Below, one piece after another: positions 9,071-18,617 of a stretch of DNA of 64,000 nt. How positions within the stretch are numbered: the first letter of the stretch is position 1; every line of letters begins with the position of its first letter. The DNA comes from Chloroflexus islandicus (GTDB taxonomy: Bacteria > Chloroflexota > Chloroflexia > Chloroflexales > Chloroflexaceae), in assembly GCF_001650695.1 (NCBI RefSeq), contig NZ_LWQS01000039.1, positions 25,883-89,882 on the forward strand. Direction: 5' to 3'. The translations under genes were made by a program, and so were the position numbers. The notes beneath the pieces are model-generated. The model was given only the letters and a program-made list of their open reading frames with translations, did no database searches and was not told the DNA's origin.

Positions 9071-10837
9071 TTATTCCTCGACGATCCGGATATGCAGCTC
9101 CTTCAACTGGCGCTCATCCACCGGCGACGGCGCGTTGGTCATCAGATCGACTGCCTGCTGCGTCTTGGGGAAGGCCATCACTTCACGGATGGTCGGCTCG
9201 CCGGCCAAGATCATCACCAGCCGATCGATGCCGGGAGCGATCCCGCCGTGGGGTGGCGCACCATATTCAAACGCTTCCAGCATATGGCCAAACTGGGCCT
9301 GCGCCTGCGCTTCGCTGATGCCGAGCAGCGAAAAGATCTGCTGCTGCACATCGCGGCGATGGATACGGATGCTGCCACCGCCTGCCTCGTAGCCATTGAG
9401 GATCAGGTCGTAAGCCTTGGCGCGCACCTTGCCCGGATCGGTCGCCAGCAGATGCAGGTCTTCGTCTTTGGGTGCGGTAAAGGGATGGTGAACGGCGTCC
9501 CAGCGCTGCTCGTCCTCGTTCCATTCCACCAGCGGAAAATCAACCACCCACGCAAAGCAGAGCGTGTCGGGATCAGCAAGGTTGAGCCGGTCGGCCAGAT
9601 TGCGGCGCAGCTTGTCGAGCGAGGCGGCGACTACCGCCGGCTGATCGGCGACGATCAACAACAGATCGCCGGGTTGCGCCGCCATGCGTTGGGCAATCGC
9701 GTCAAACTCGCCGGGAGCGAGGTTCTTGGCGAAGCTTGAGCGGACTTCACTGCCATCAGCCGGCAACACGGCCCACGCCAACCCCTTCGCGCCGCCAGCA
9801 CGCGCCACTTCAGCCAGTTCGTCGATCTGCTTGCGCGAGAAGGTTGCGCACCCCGGCGCCCGGATCCCTTTCACCTGACCGCCGGCAGCCAACGCACCGC
9901 GGAACACTTGGAACGGTGTCTCGGCTAACAGATCACTGAGATTGACCAATTCGAGGTCATAGCGCAGATCGGGCTTATCGGAACCGTAGCGCTCCATCGC
10001 TTCGGCATACGTAAGGCGGCGGAACGGCGTCGGCAGATGCTTGTGCGGCGTCACCGTGCGGCACAGCGCGGTAAAGAGCCGTTCGATCAGATTGAGCACG
10101 TCTTCCTGATCGACGAAGCTCATCTCCATATCGAGCTGGGTAAACTCAGGCTGGCGATCGGCGCGCTGATCTTCATCGCGGAAGCAGCGGGCAATCTGGA
10201 AATACTTATCATAGCCGGCTACCATCAGCAACTGCTTGAGTTGCTGCGGGCTTTGCGGCAGGGCATAGAACTTGCCCGGATGCAAGCGTGAGGGCACCAG
10301 ATAGTCACGCGCCCCTTCCGGGGTGGATTTGATCAAGATCGGGGTCTCGATCTCAAGAAAGCCCTCGTTGTCAAGAAAGTCGCGGATAAACTTGACCACA
10401 CGATGGCGCAAGATCAGGTTGCGCTGCATTCGCTCGCGGCGCAGGTCAAGGTAGCGATACTTGAGACGCACCGCTTCCTCTTCACCGCCCTCTTTGGCAA
10501 TATAGATCGGCGTCGTGCGGGCCGGGTTCAGCACCTGCGCCTCGATCGCAGCCACTTCGATTTCGCCGGTGGCAATGTCAGGATTGACGGCTTCGACAGG
10601 GCGAATGCGCACCCGCCCGCGCACCTGAACGACATATTCCGAGCGCACGGTCTCGGCCACTTCATGCGCTGCCGGGTTGGCGCTGTCAAACACGACCTGC
10701 GTGATACCGTAGCGATCGCGCAGGTCAATAAAAATCAGATCGCCATGGTCGCGCCGGCGATGCACCCAGCCGGCCAGCGTCACTTCTTGGCCAGCGTGAG
10801 CGGGGCGCAACTCACCACAGGTATGTGAACGGTACAT
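9071..10837 (-). CDS. aspS: Aspartate--tRNA ligase
   Basis: Class IIb aminoacyl-tRNA synthetase (588 aa) charging tRNA-Asp, the usual bacterial length. It shows an N-terminal OB anticodon-binding domain ([19 protein letters not shown]), a class II motif 2 region with [18 protein letters not shown], the GAD insertion, and motif 3 near the C-terminus ([12 protein letters not shown]). ATG 10837 has AGGAGAGG upstream. Whether it also mischarges tRNA-Asn (non-discriminating type) cannot be read with confidence and depends on whether gatCAB is in the genome. Confidence 0.97.
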   Translation of the reverse strand: MYRSHTCGELRPAHAGQEVTLAGWVHRRRDHGDLIFIDLRDRYGITQVVFDSANPAAHEVAETVRSEYVVQVRGRVRIRPVEAVNPDIATGEIEVAAIEAQVLNPARTTPIYIAKEGGEEEAVRLKYRYLDLRRERMQRNLILRHRVVKFIRDFLDNEGFLEIETPILIKSTPEGARDYLVPSRLHPGKFYALPQSPQQLKQLLMVAGYDKYFQIARCFRDEDQRADRQPEFTQLDMEMSFVDQEDVLNLIERLFTALCRTVTPHKHLPTPFRRLTYAEAMERYGSDKPDLRYDLELVNLSDLLAETPFQVFRGALAAGGQVKGIRAPGCATFSRKQIDELAEVARAGGAKGLAWAVLPADGSEVRSSFAKNLAPGEFDAIAQRMAAQPGDLLLIVADQPAVVAASLDKLRRNLADRLNLADPDTLCFAWVVDFPLVEWNEDEQRWDAVHHPFTAPKDEDLHLLATDPGKVRAKAYDLILNGYEAGGGSIRIHRRDVQQQIFSLLGISEAQAQAQFGHMLEAFEYGAPPHGGIAPGIDRLVMILAGEPTIREVMAFPKTQQAVDLMTNAPSPVDERQLKELHIRIVEE

Positions 10838-10884
10838 AGCCTCTCCTGCCGGATTGAAAGCGGCAACGAACGGTTAGCCGTCGC

Positions 10885-10893
10885 ATTATAACA
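10885..10893 (-). promoter_or_regulatory. Extended -10 element upstream of aspS
   Basis: On the minus strand TGT followed directly by TATAAT forms a consensus extended -10 box 48 nt before the aspS start. No recognisable -35 is present, and that part overlaps the end of the preceding gene. Confidence 0.5.
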
Positions 10894-10909
10894 TAGGCGC
10901 TCGCGCTGC

Positions 10910-11827
10910 TCAGCCGCCAATCTGATCGATCAGCGCCGCTAGCCATGGAGTGGTCGCGCCAACCGGCAATTGGGCCAACGCCTGCCGGGCCGCAGCCTGT
11001 TGTTCAACCAGAACTGCTCGCGCTGCCGGCAAGCCATCGCGCCGGATGATCGGCAACGCGGCTGCGATCGTCTCCGGTGACGGGTGAGCAAAGAGCGCCT
11101 GCAACGCTGGCGCCGGCGAATCACTGGCGGCCAATACCAAGGCCAGCGGTACATGCCCGGCTTGCAGCCATGCGCCATCAGCCTCAATATCTCGTATCTC
11201 TTTGGCGAGCTGCCGGGCTAAGCCAAGATGCAGACCAAATTGCGCCGCCGGCTCAAGCAACGAGTCTGCCAACCCGCCGCACAATACCCCGGCCTGCGCC
11301 GCCGCCGCCAACAAGGCCCCGGCCAACGCTTCCGCCCGCTGCCAATACACCGCCAGCGCCGCTTCGGGCGGCGTCAGGCTGCTCACCGTCGTTAACTGGC
11401 CTTCGCAGATCCGCATCACCGCCTGCGAATACAGACCAATAATGCGCGGATCAGGGCTGCGCGCCATTTCGCCGGCAGCCAGCGCAAAGAGGTAATCACC
11501 CACCATGAGCGCCACGCCGTGATCCCACGCACCGTTAGCCACCCGGCCAGTGCGACGGGCCTGCTCGTCAATCAGATCATCGTGCGCCCGCGTCGCTGCT
11601 TCGATCAGTTCCACCGCCGCAGCGGCATGCGCCACCTGTTCGCCAGCACCATTCCCCAAGCGGGCAATGGCCAGTACGATCAACGCCCGCAACCGATCAG
11701 ATGGATCGTTCATCAAATGGGGGCCGACCATGGAAATGACAGCTAGCCGCGCCCGCGTGCGTTCACGCAAGAGCTGCTCGACGAACAAGAAATCGTGATG
11801 TAATTCCGGCGGAACAGACCAGCTCAT
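10910..11827 (-). CDS. Polyprenyl synthetase-like protein, degenerate second Asp motif
   Basis: A 305-aa all-alpha protein related to trans-isoprenyl diphosphate synthases. The first aspartate-rich motif is intact (HDDLIDEQARRTGR, about residue 83), followed by GDYLFALA and GQL. The usual Lys-Thr pair of the central helix is replaced (YWQRAEALAGALL). The second aspartate motif, normally FQIxDDxLD, reads RQLAKEIRD and has lost the first acidic pair. It is therefore probably not a standard chain-elongating synthase. It may be a heterodimer partner, regulatory subunit or altered enzyme. No ribosome site is evident before ATG 11827. The gene lies upstream of aspS on the same strand with a 72-nt gap. 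Confidence 0.75.
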   Translation of the reverse strand: MSWSVPPELHHDFLFVEQLLRERTRARLAVISMVGPHLMNDPSDRLRALIVLAIARLGNGAGEQVAHAAAAVELIEAATRAHDDLIDEQARRTGRVANGAWDHGVALMVGDYLFALAAGEMARSPDPRIIGLYSQAVMRICEGQLTTVSSLTPPEAALAVYWQRAEALAGALLAAAAQAGVLCGGLADSLLEPAAQFGLHLGLARQLAKEIRDIEADGAWLQAGHVPLALVLAASDSPAPALQALFAHPSPETIAAALPIIRRDGLPAARAVLVEQQAAARQALAQLPVGATTPWLAALIDQIGG

Positions 11828-11939
11828 GGTTCGTTACTTTGACTGCGCGTGTGATTCACCTTTTGGAAAGATACGCCATCCGTTCGTCACTGTCAACCGC
11901 GCCGGTAGATATGGTCGCACACTGCCGCCTTGCCCGCTC

Positions 11940-12536
11940 CAAGGGCGGATAGAACATATAAGAGCAGATACGATTGATAGCTTTGAGATTTGCTATTTCG
12001 CCCTCACCCACCGGCCCCTCGCTCAAGGGCGGCCAGACCATCTCAACCGGCACCCGGCCCTGAAGGGCCGGGCTAGGCTTACGAAGCCCGCTGCGCGGGC
12101 TGCTGGCCCTCACCCACCGGCCCCTCGCTCAAGGGCGGCCAGACCATCTCAACCGGCACCCGGCCCTGAAGGGCCGGGCTAGGCTTACGAAGCCCGCTGC
12201 GCGGGCTGCTGGCCCTCACCCACCGGCCCCTCGCTCAAGGGCGGCCAGACCATCTCAACCGGCACCCGGCCCTGAAGGGCCGGGCTAGGCTTACAAAGCC
12301 CGCTACGCGGACTGCTGGCCCTCACCCACCGGCCCCTCGCTCAAGGGCGGCCAGACCATCTCAACCGGCACCCGGCCCTGAAGGGCCGGGCTAGGCTTAC
12401 AAAGCCCGCTACGCGGACTGTTAGCCCTCACCCCCAACCCCTCTCCCACTGGCGCGGGAGAGGGGAGTGTAGCGCCGGGCGTTGAGGAATTGCACAGCGA
12501 TCAACGGTTGTACTCAATCACATGTTCTGCCCGACT
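11940..12536. repeat. MITE-like repeat cluster B with four exact 106-bp tandem units
   Basis: The 810-nt gap 11828-12637 is mostly repeat. Units begin GCCCTCACCC at 12000, 12106, 12212 and 12318, with a fifth partial at 12424, so the period is exactly 106 bp four times. Units differ by only a few bases (ACGAAG versus ACAAAG). Each contains CCCGGCCCTGAAGGGCCGGG and a CCCGCTGCGCGGG-type palindrome. The outer flanks (11940-11995 and 12480-12536) are imperfect inverted copies containing GAACAT, TTGATxGCT and TGTTCTGCCC, as in cluster A. No coding content or spacers were found. Confidence 0.85.
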
Positions 12537-12569
12537 CTCAACTTGCCCGCTCATTCACCAGATGAGCAG

Positions 12570-12608
12570 TTGACACTTTCAGCGGTGCGGTTGACAATAC
12601 AAGTGTCA
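12570..12608 (+). promoter_or_regulatory. Candidate promoter/operator of the acylase gene
   Basis: TTGACA at 12570-12575 is followed after 17 nt by GACAAT (12593-12598), a weak -10. A second TTGACA overlaps at 12591. The region is bracketed by an 8-bp inverted repeat, TGACACTT (12571-12578) and AAGTGTCA (12601-12608), which could be an operator. A start site about 30 nt before GTG 12638 would fit. Confidence 0.45.
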
Positions 12609-12637
12609 CCATTCTCAGTCTGAAACGGAGGTGGAGC

Positions 12638-15094
12638 GTGACCTTCAACCCCTCTCGCCTCGGACGGGCCATCGGCATTACCGTTGGCGCGGTCGCCGCC
12701 CTTGCTGGCGTCGGTGCCATCGCTGCCCTGCGCCGTCCCTTGCCGCGCATCAACGGGCGGGCCAAGCTGCCCGGTCTGCGCGCAGCCGTCGAAGTGCGCC
12801 GCGATCGCTGGGGTGTTCCGCATATCTATGCGGAAAATAACGAAGACCTCTTTTGCGCCCTTGGGTATGTACATGCCCAAGACCGGCTCTGGCAGATGGA
12901 AATGCACCGCCGGATCGGGCATGGCCGCCTCGCCGAGATCGTTGGCCCGATTGCGATCGACTCCGATCGCTTCATCCGCACTCTCGGCTTTAGCCGGATT
13001 GCCCGCCGCGAAGCTGCGTTGCTCGATGATGAGACGGCGACCTTGATGACCGCATATCTACGCGGCGTGAATGCTTGTATCGAACAGAGCGGCAGCCGGT
13101 TGCCGCTCGAGTTTACCATTCTCGGCTTCCAGCCGCAGCCATGGGAACTGGCCGATCTTTTGGTCTGGCCAAAGATGATGTCGCTCAATCTCTCGACCAA
13201 CTGGATGCAAGAGTTGTTGCAGGCGCAGATTGTGGCGACTGTCGGCATCGAGCGGGCCGTTGCGCTTCGCCCGCGCTACCCCGAAGACGGCCCTTTGACG
13301 GTGCCTTCCGGCGCGCACTACACCGCCGATCTCGGCGCCGCCGCGCTGCAACTGGCCAGTGATGCCGCACTCTTTACCGGCGAAACCGAGACGCCGCAAG
13401 GCTCCAATGCGTGGGTGGCAGCCGGCAAACGTACCACCAGCGGGAGACCCTTGCTGGCGAATGACCCCCATCTCAATGTGGCCTTGCCCAACCTCTGGTA
13501 CCAAGTGCATCTCGAAGGCGGCGATTTTCACGTCGCCGGCGCCACTATTCCAGCCACCTGCGGCGTGATTATCGGCCATAACCAGCGCATTGCGTGGGGC
13601 GTGACCAATGCGCGCACCGATAACCAAGACCTCTTCATCGAGCAGTTCGATGCCGCTGACCCGCTGCGCTACCGCTGGCGCGATGAGTGGCTGACCGCCG
13701 AAGTCGTGACCGAGACGATTGCGGTCAAAGGCCAAGCCGAGCCGGTGGTGATCGATGTGCGCATTACCCGCCACGGCCCGATCATCGATCCGGTGGCCGG
13801 CACGCTGCGCGGCGAACCAACCACGACCGGCGCCGAGACCACGGCGCTGGCGCTGCGCTGGACGGCGCTCGATCCCTCGCCGACCTTAATGCGTTCGGTG
13901 CTGAAACTCAACCGGGCCCAAAACTGGAACGAGTTCCGCGCCGCCTTGGCCGATTGGGATACGCCGCCGCAGAATTTTGTCTATGCCGACATCGACGGCC
14001 ATATCGGCTATTGCTTGGCTGGACGGCTGCCGATCCGCCGGCACGGTGACGGCATGTTGCCGGTGCCCGGCTGGAGCGGCGAGTACGAGTGGGAGGGCAT
14101 GATCCCCTTTGAAGAATTGCCCAGCCAGCTCGATCCGCCGAGCGGCACGATTGTCACCGCCAATCACCGGATTACCGGCGGCGAACAGCGCAACGCTCCC
14201 ATCCATGGCTTCTGGCTCAATCCGTATCGCGCCCAACGCATCCAAGAGCTGCTCGATGCCGCCAAACAGCACGATGTGCGCAGCTTTGCCCGCATCCAGA
14301 ATGATCTCCTGTCGGTGCCCGGCAAACAACTGGTCGAGCAGGTGGCGCGCCTAAGCCTCGAACCGGGGAGCGAGCAGCGAATCCGGGACATCCTTGTGGA
14401 GTGGGATGGCCAGCTTCACGCCGAGAGCGTTGCCGGCGCGATTTACGACGGATTGCGCTACCATCTGCTCCGCATCGTCTACCAAGAACTCGCTGACCTG
14501 TTCCACGCGCCGGCGGCGCTCGGATCGTTTAGCGTGCTGCCGGCGAACATCTATCTGGAATGCGCGTTGCCGATGGTACTGGAACGGATGGCATCCCAAC
14601 CGCTCGACCAACCCGATGAGTGGTTAGGCAATGGCCGCACGTGGGGCGGCGTGTTGCGCGCAGCGCTGGCCCGCACTGCCGCCGAGCTGTCTGAACGGCT
14701 GGGCAAAGATCCGGCCCGCTGGCAGTACGGGAAGATCCACAGCCTGACCCTGCGCCATCCGCTGGGGAGCGTGCCGGCGCTGACCCCGCTCTTTAACCGC
14801 GGTCCATGGCCGATGGGAGGTGATCTCGACACCGTGAACCATTGCTATATTCCACGCGATATTGCCGGCATGACGATCTACAATGCGCCATCACTGCGCT
14901 TTATCCTCGATCTGAGTGACTGGGACGCTTCCCGCGCCATTTTGCCCGCCGGCCAGAGCGGCCATCCGGCGAGCCCGCACTATGCCGACATGACCGATGC
15001 GTGGCGGGCCGGCGCGTATCACCCTCTGTTGTGGACGCGACCCGCCGTGGAGCGTTATACTGATGGGGTGTTGACCTTAACTAGTGAAGGATAA
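12638..15094 (+). CDS. Penicillin acylase family protein (Ntn hydrolase)
   Basis: An 818-aa precursor of the S45 amidohydrolase family, which hydrolyses side-chain amides such as beta-lactams or acyl-homoserine lactones. The N-terminus has one hydrophobic segment (about residues 8-28) acting as signal or anchor, so the protein is extracytoplasmic. The alpha-chain motifs RDRWGVPHIYAENNEDL and QDRLWQMEMHRR are present. The autocatalytic cleavage site is Gly-Ser in QGSNAWVAAG, with the predicted nucleophile Ser256. Conserved ANDPHL and GWSGEYEWEG blocks follow. GTG 12638 is preceded by GGAGGTGGA. The substrate is not deducible; quorum quenching or peptide scavenging are options. Confidence 0.9.
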   Translation: MTFNPSRLGRAIGITVGAVAALAGVGAIAALRRPLPRINGRAKLPGLRAAVEVRRDRWGVPHIYAENNEDLFCALGYVHAQDRLWQMEMHRRIGHGRLAEIVGPIAIDSDRFIRTLGFSRIARREAALLDDETATLMTAYLRGVNACIEQSGSRLPLEFTILGFQPQPWELADLLVWPKMMSLNLSTNWMQELLQAQIVATVGIERAVALRPRYPEDGPLTVPSGAHYTADLGAAALQLASDAALFTGETETPQGSNAWVAAGKRTTSGRPLLANDPHLNVALPNLWYQVHLEGGDFHVAGATIPATCGVIIGHNQRIAWGVTNARTDNQDLFIEQFDAADPLRYRWRDEWLTAEVVTETIAVKGQAEPVVIDVRITRHGPIIDPVAGTLRGEPTTTGAETTALALRWTALDPSPTLMRSVLKLNRAQNWNEFRAALADWDTPPQNFVYADIDGHIGYCLAGRLPIRRHGDGMLPVPGWSGEYEWEGMIPFEELPSQLDPPSGTIVTANHRITGGEQRNAPIHGFWLNPYRAQRIQELLDAAKQHDVRSFARIQNDLLSVPGKQLVEQVARLSLEPGSEQRIRDILVEWDGQLHAESVAGAIYDGLRYHLLRIVYQELADLFHAPAALGSFSVLPANIYLECALPMVLERMASQPLDQPDEWLGNGRTWGGVLRAALARTAAELSERLGKDPARWQYGKIHSLTLRHPLGSVPALTPLFNRGPWPMGGDLDTVNHCYIPRDIAGMTIYNAPSLRFILDLSDWDASRAILPAGQSGHPASPHYADMTDAWRAGAYHPLLWTRPAVERYTDGVLTLTSEG

Positions 15095-15140
15095 CTGCAT
15101 CCTGCGGACGCCGGTGAACCTCGTGCTTTAGAGCATGCAC

Positions 15141-15165
15141 AGGGAGCCAGCAATACTGGCTCCCT
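15141..15165 (+). terminator. Hairpin after the acylase gene
   Basis: A perfect 10-bp stem AGGGAGCCAG / CTGGCTCCCT with loop CAATA lies 47 nt after the acylase stop. There is no T-run behind it, so factor-independent action is uncertain. Confidence 0.55.
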
Positions 15166-15296
15166 GCCACTTCACGGATCATCACGCGGATTACGTCGTA
15201 CAAAAGAGGGTATGTGCTTCCGCCAAGCATTGTACGTCTCTGTCACCGGTACGCAGTTCTTTACGCCGCGCGCTTGAATGACTGTTGAACCTCATC

Positions 15297-16736
15297 ATGA
15301 ACAGCATCTTCCAATTGATTGCTGATCTGGCTGATCAGCCGGTGTGGCTGGCTGGCGGCGCAGTGCGCGCGCTGCTGAGCGGACAAACGCCGGTCGATCT
15401 CGATCTGGCCACCACCGGCAGCGGCTTGGCGCTCGCCAAAGCGATTGCTGATGCCGGCGGCGGCGCGTTTGTCGCGCTCGATCGCGAACGTGACACCGGA
15501 CGCGCCGTGTTGCCCGGCGGGATCACGATCGATTGCGCGGCGCTTCGCGCGGCTGATATCGAGGGTGATTTGCGATTGCGCGACTTTACCATCAACGCGC
15601 TCGCTTTGCCGCTCGCGGCAGTGCTGGCCGGCGACTGGAGCGCGCTGATCGATCCGCTGGGAGGGCGTGACGATCTCGCCGCCGGTCGTCTGCGCCTCTG
15701 CGCACCAACCAGCTTGCGCGACGACCCGTTGCGCGTGGTGCGAGCCGGGAGGTTCCGCGCCACCCACCGGCTGCATCCTGATCCCGACCTCATCGCGGCG
15801 GCGCGCGCAGCGGCGCCGTTGCTCGTGAACGTGGCCGTCGAGCGCATCCGCGACGAGCTGCTCAAAACGTGTGATGGGCCGGCTGCCGCCGCCGGTCTGC
15901 GCCTGCTCGACGAGGTTGGCGCGTTGACGATCATCTTCCCCGAACTCGAACCGGCCCGCGCCTGCGATCAGCCGCGGGTGCATTTTTTACCAGTGCTGGC
16001 TCACATGCTCGAAACGGTCGCCGCGCTCGACTGGCTGATCGATGACGGTGATCCACCGGTGGCAGTGCAGACGTATCCGCAGCTCAGCCGCGATCTTCCC
16101 TTTCCCGACCAATATCACGAGGTGCTCAACCAGCGCCGCGGCATCGTGCGGCGTGCCGCGTTGCTCAAGCTAGCGGCGCTCTTGCACGACAACGCCAAAC
16201 CGCAAACGAAGGTCAGCCACCCCGACGGCACCGTGACCTTCTACGGCCATCAGAGCTTAGGCGCAGAAACAGTCGCGCAAATCGGGAAGCGGCTCCGCCT
16301 GAGCCGCGCTGATACCAGCTATCTGGTCAGCGTCGTGCATGAACACATGCGTCCGGGGCAAATGCGTGACAGCGAACAGTTGAGCGAGCGCGGGATCAAT
16401 CGCTTCTTCCGCGACACCGGCGATACCGGCCCCGACATTCTGCTGCACGAGCTGGCCGACCATCTGGCGACGCGCGGGCCATGGCTCGACCCGGTGGCTT
16501 GGCAACGGCATCTGGCGTGGCTGGGAGCGATGCTGGATCGATATTGGAACCCGCCGGCGCCGCCGGCGCCGCCGCTGATTCGCGGCGACGAACTGATGGC
16601 GGCATTACAGATCGGGCCGGGGCCGGAAGTGGGGCGCTTGCTGAAGTTGATCCATGAAGCGCAATTAGCGGGTGATATTCACAGCGCGGAAGAGGCGCTA
16701 GCCTTAGCCCGCACGCTCCGTATGGCAGAGCACTAG
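15297..16736 (+). CDS. CCA tRNA nucleotidyltransferase / poly(A) polymerase family with HD domain
   Basis: A 479-aa class II nucleotidyltransferase. The head domain has GGAVRALLSG, the DLDLATTG carboxylate pair at about residues 34-36 and DFTINALAL. The neck has DDPLRVVRAGRFRA with the RRxxD-like template region. A C-terminal HD domain is marked by LLHDNAKP. Such proteins add CCA to tRNA 3' ends; some bacteria split CC- and A-adding activities, which cannot be told from sequence here. I use ATG 15297; a TTG four codons earlier is also possible. It is convergent with the 50-aa membrane gene. Confidence 0.88.
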   Translation: MNSIFQLIADLADQPVWLAGGAVRALLSGQTPVDLDLATTGSGLALAKAIADAGGGAFVALDRERDTGRAVLPGGITIDCAALRAADIEGDLRLRDFTINALALPLAAVLAGDWSALIDPLGGRDDLAAGRLRLCAPTSLRDDPLRVVRAGRFRATHRLHPDPDLIAAARAAAPLLVNVAVERIRDELLKTCDGPAAAAGLRLLDEVGALTIIFPELEPARACDQPRVHFLPVLAHMLETVAALDWLIDDGDPPVAVQTYPQLSRDLPFPDQYHEVLNQRRGIVRRAALLKLAALLHDNAKPQTKVSHPDGTVTFYGHQSLGAETVAQIGKRLRLSRADTSYLVSVVHEHMRPGQMRDSEQLSERGINRFFRDTGDTGPDILLHELADHLATRGPWLDPVAWQRHLAWLGAMLDRYWNPPAPPAPPLIRGDELMAALQIGPGPEVGRLLKLIHEAQLAGDIHSAEEALALARTLRMAEH

Positions 16737-16745
16737 CAGGCGGGA

Positions 16746-16898
16746 TCATTGGGGCCGGCGCGGCAGCCGGATCCGATCGGTCTGCTGGCGCTCGGCGGAA
16801 GGAGCGCGCTCATCTTCCAGCAATGGCAGCAATGCTAGGGTCAGCGCAATCATCACAACGAGGATGATCGAGGGCAGCAACGACAGCCAATCAGACAT
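16746..16898 (-). CDS. 50-aa single-pass membrane peptide
   Basis: A short frame not reaching usual ORF cut-offs. It starts at ATG 16898 behind a good GGAGG ribosome site and ends 10 nt from the nucleotidyltransferase stop. The peptide begins MSDWLSLLPSIILVV, has one continuous hydrophobic helix (about residues 5-27) and then a polar tail rich in Glu and Arg with RQQTDRIRLPRRPQ. The predicted topology is N-out or N-in single pass with a basic cytoplasmic tail. No family is recognised. The clean start signal and composition favour a real gene. Confidence 0.6.
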   Translation of the reverse strand: MSDWLSLLPSIILVVMIALTLALLPLLEDERAPSAERQQTDRIRLPRRPQ

Positions 16899-17001
16899 CA
16901 CATGCCTCCGGTTACGATGGCGACAGCAACAATAGGCGCCCTCATCGTAACGGGAGAACTGGCGCGCGAGAATGAAAATGATCTGATGTTATGCTGACAG
17001 A

Positions 17002-17388
17002 CTACTTGCGCAACACATCGCGCACAATCTGCTCGAGGCGATCGAGCGGGAAGGGTTTAGGCAAATAGTAGTCGATCCGCTGTTCGCGAGCGCGCTTTTC
17101 CAGCTCAGGGGTGGCGTAGGCGGTAATCATCACCACGCTGGTATCGGGGGAAGTCTCCTTAATGGCTGCGGCCAGTTGCAGACCATTCATGCCGGGCATA
17201 TTGTAATCGGTGATCACGAGCGGCACCCGGCGCAGCGCGATTTGGGCCAGCGCATCAGCACCGCTATTGACGGTAATAATATCGTAACCACCGGTCAGAT
17301 CACGCATCAAGCGATGCAAGATGATGAGAATGTCAGGCTCATCTTCTACCAGAATGATGGCTGGATTGCGACCGGAAAAATCCGACAT
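17002..17388 (-). CDS. Stand-alone response regulator receiver
   Basis: A 128-aa single-domain CheY-like protein. The acidic pair is ED at 15-16, the phospho-acceptor is Asp61 (VITDYNMPGMNG), the Thr/Ser is in MITAYA and the Lys is at about 112 (YYLPKPF). There is no output domain, so it acts by protein-protein contact or as a phosphate shuttle. ATG 17388 is preceded by AAGGAG. No kinase is adjacent; it may belong to a signalling branch with the receiver-roadblock protein 8 kb away, which is speculation. Confidence 0.93.
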   Translation of the reverse strand: MSDFSGRNPAIILVEDEPDILIILHRLMRDLTGGYDIITVNSGADALAQIALRRVPLVITDYNMPGMNGLQLAAAIKETSPDTSVVMITAYATPELEKRAREQRIDYYLPKPFPLDRLEQIVRDVLRK

Positions 17389-17577
17389 ACGAGAAACTCC
17401 TTAAACCGCCAGCAATAGCTGATGCTTGCGCAAAACGCCAGATCGGGCTTTTGCAAGTAGCGGTATTGTATCACAGCCGTGCATGACGGGCAAGCATCGA
17501 AGAAATGGTATCATAGGCATAGTTATCTGCCCCGCCCTTGCCCCATTGATGGGGCGTCTGAAGAAAACACAATTTGT

Positions 17578-18483
17578 ATGAGCCAATTGCCCGGCATCTT
17601 CCTCAACGTGCTTGCCCCTGTCTTCTTGCTCGTCTTGCTTGGCTACCTGACCGGCCCGCGGCTACAACTCGAAGCGCGCACCCTCTCACGCTTCGCATAC
17701 TTTATTCTGACCCCGGCGTTCGTATTTTACGTGCTCAGCCAAACCCGGATCGAAGCTGGATTAGCCGGACGCATGATCGGCTTTATCACCGTCGTCTATA
17801 TCGGCTCGATCATCATTGCCTTTCTGGTGGCCCGCTTGCTGAAGCGTAGCCCGGCTATGACGGCAGCGTATGTCATGATCGCGGCGTTTGGCAACGTCGG
17901 CAATTTCGGCTTGCCGATCATTCAATTCGCCGAAGGGCCGGCGGCGCTCGGCGTCGCGACCGTCTACTTTTTAGCCAATCTGGTGCTGGCGTTTATTGTC
18001 TGTGTCGGGGCTGCTAACTTCAGCCGCGGCTTTAGCCTCGGGATGGCCATTCAGGTCTTCCGCACCCCGGCCCTGCTGGCGCTGCCGCCGGCGCTGTTGT
18101 TCAACTGGCTTGAGATCACACTGCCGCCAGTCGTGATGCGCCCGCTCGAATTGCTCTCCGGCGCACTGATCCCGACCATGCTGATCGTGTTGGGTGCGCA
18201 ACTGGCCGCTGCTGGTATCCCCCGCATTAACGCTGATTTACTTATATCAAGTGCCGTGCGCCTCATCAGCGGGCCCGTTTTGGCCTTTGGCATCGCCGGC
18301 TGGTTTGCCCTGCCGCAGCTCGAACGCAACGTCGGCATCTTGCAAGCCAGTATGCCCACCGCAGTGCTCGTCAGCATTATCGCTATGGAAAACGATCTGC
18401 TGCCTGAATTTGTTACCGCAACCGTCTTATTCTCGAATCTGGCGAGTATTGTAACGCTTGCCATCGTCCTTGTCTTCTTGTAA
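17578..18483 (+). CDS. AEC (auxin efflux carrier) family transporter
   Basis: A 301-aa inner-membrane carrier with about ten hydrophobic segments arranged as two inverted halves of five. Conserved AEC features are the N-terminal GYL..P loop, MIAAFGNVGNFGLPI (the Asn-Gly-Pro motif of helix 4) and a second-half segment LQASMPTAVLVSIIAMEN. Family members export or exchange organic acids such as malate or malonate; the substrate here is unknown. ATG 17578 is used. A GCCCCAT/ATGGGGC hairpin at about 17538-17553 sits in the leader. The strand matches the TRAP dctP gene that follows, but dctP has its own promoter. Confidence 0.88.
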   Translation: MSQLPGIFLNVLAPVFLLVLLGYLTGPRLQLEARTLSRFAYFILTPAFVFYVLSQTRIEAGLAGRMIGFITVVYIGSIIIAFLVARLLKRSPAMTAAYVMIAAFGNVGNFGLPIIQFAEGPAALGVATVYFLANLVLAFIVCVGAANFSRGFSLGMAIQVFRTPALLALPPALLFNWLEITLPPVVMRPLELLSGALIPTMLIVLGAQLAAAGIPRINADLLISSAVRLISGPVLAFGIAGWFALPQLERNVGILQASMPTAVLVSIIAMENDLLPEFVTATVLFSNLASIVTLAIVLVFL

Positions 18484-18544
18484 CCACGTTTTCAGCAACA
18501 AACAACTGGTTTAGCAAATGTTTCACGATCAATAAATCAATAAT

Positions 18545-18573
18545 TTGCACAATTTCACTAGATCGTCTATAAT
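18545..18573 (+). promoter_or_regulatory. Promoter of dctP
   Basis: TTGCAC (18545-18550), a 17-nt spacer and a perfect TATAAT (18568-18573) lie 45 nt before the dctP start in an AT-rich stretch that stands out from the GC-rich surroundings. Confidence 0.75.
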
Positions 18574-18617
18574 TAAGATACCGTTCCCTTATAGTTCAGA
18601 TTGCCTAGGAGCAGAGC

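Noticed and set aside
12000..12424. Possible CRISPR array from regular 106-bp spacing
   Set aside because: Whole units are repeated without unique spacers, and no cas genes are present.
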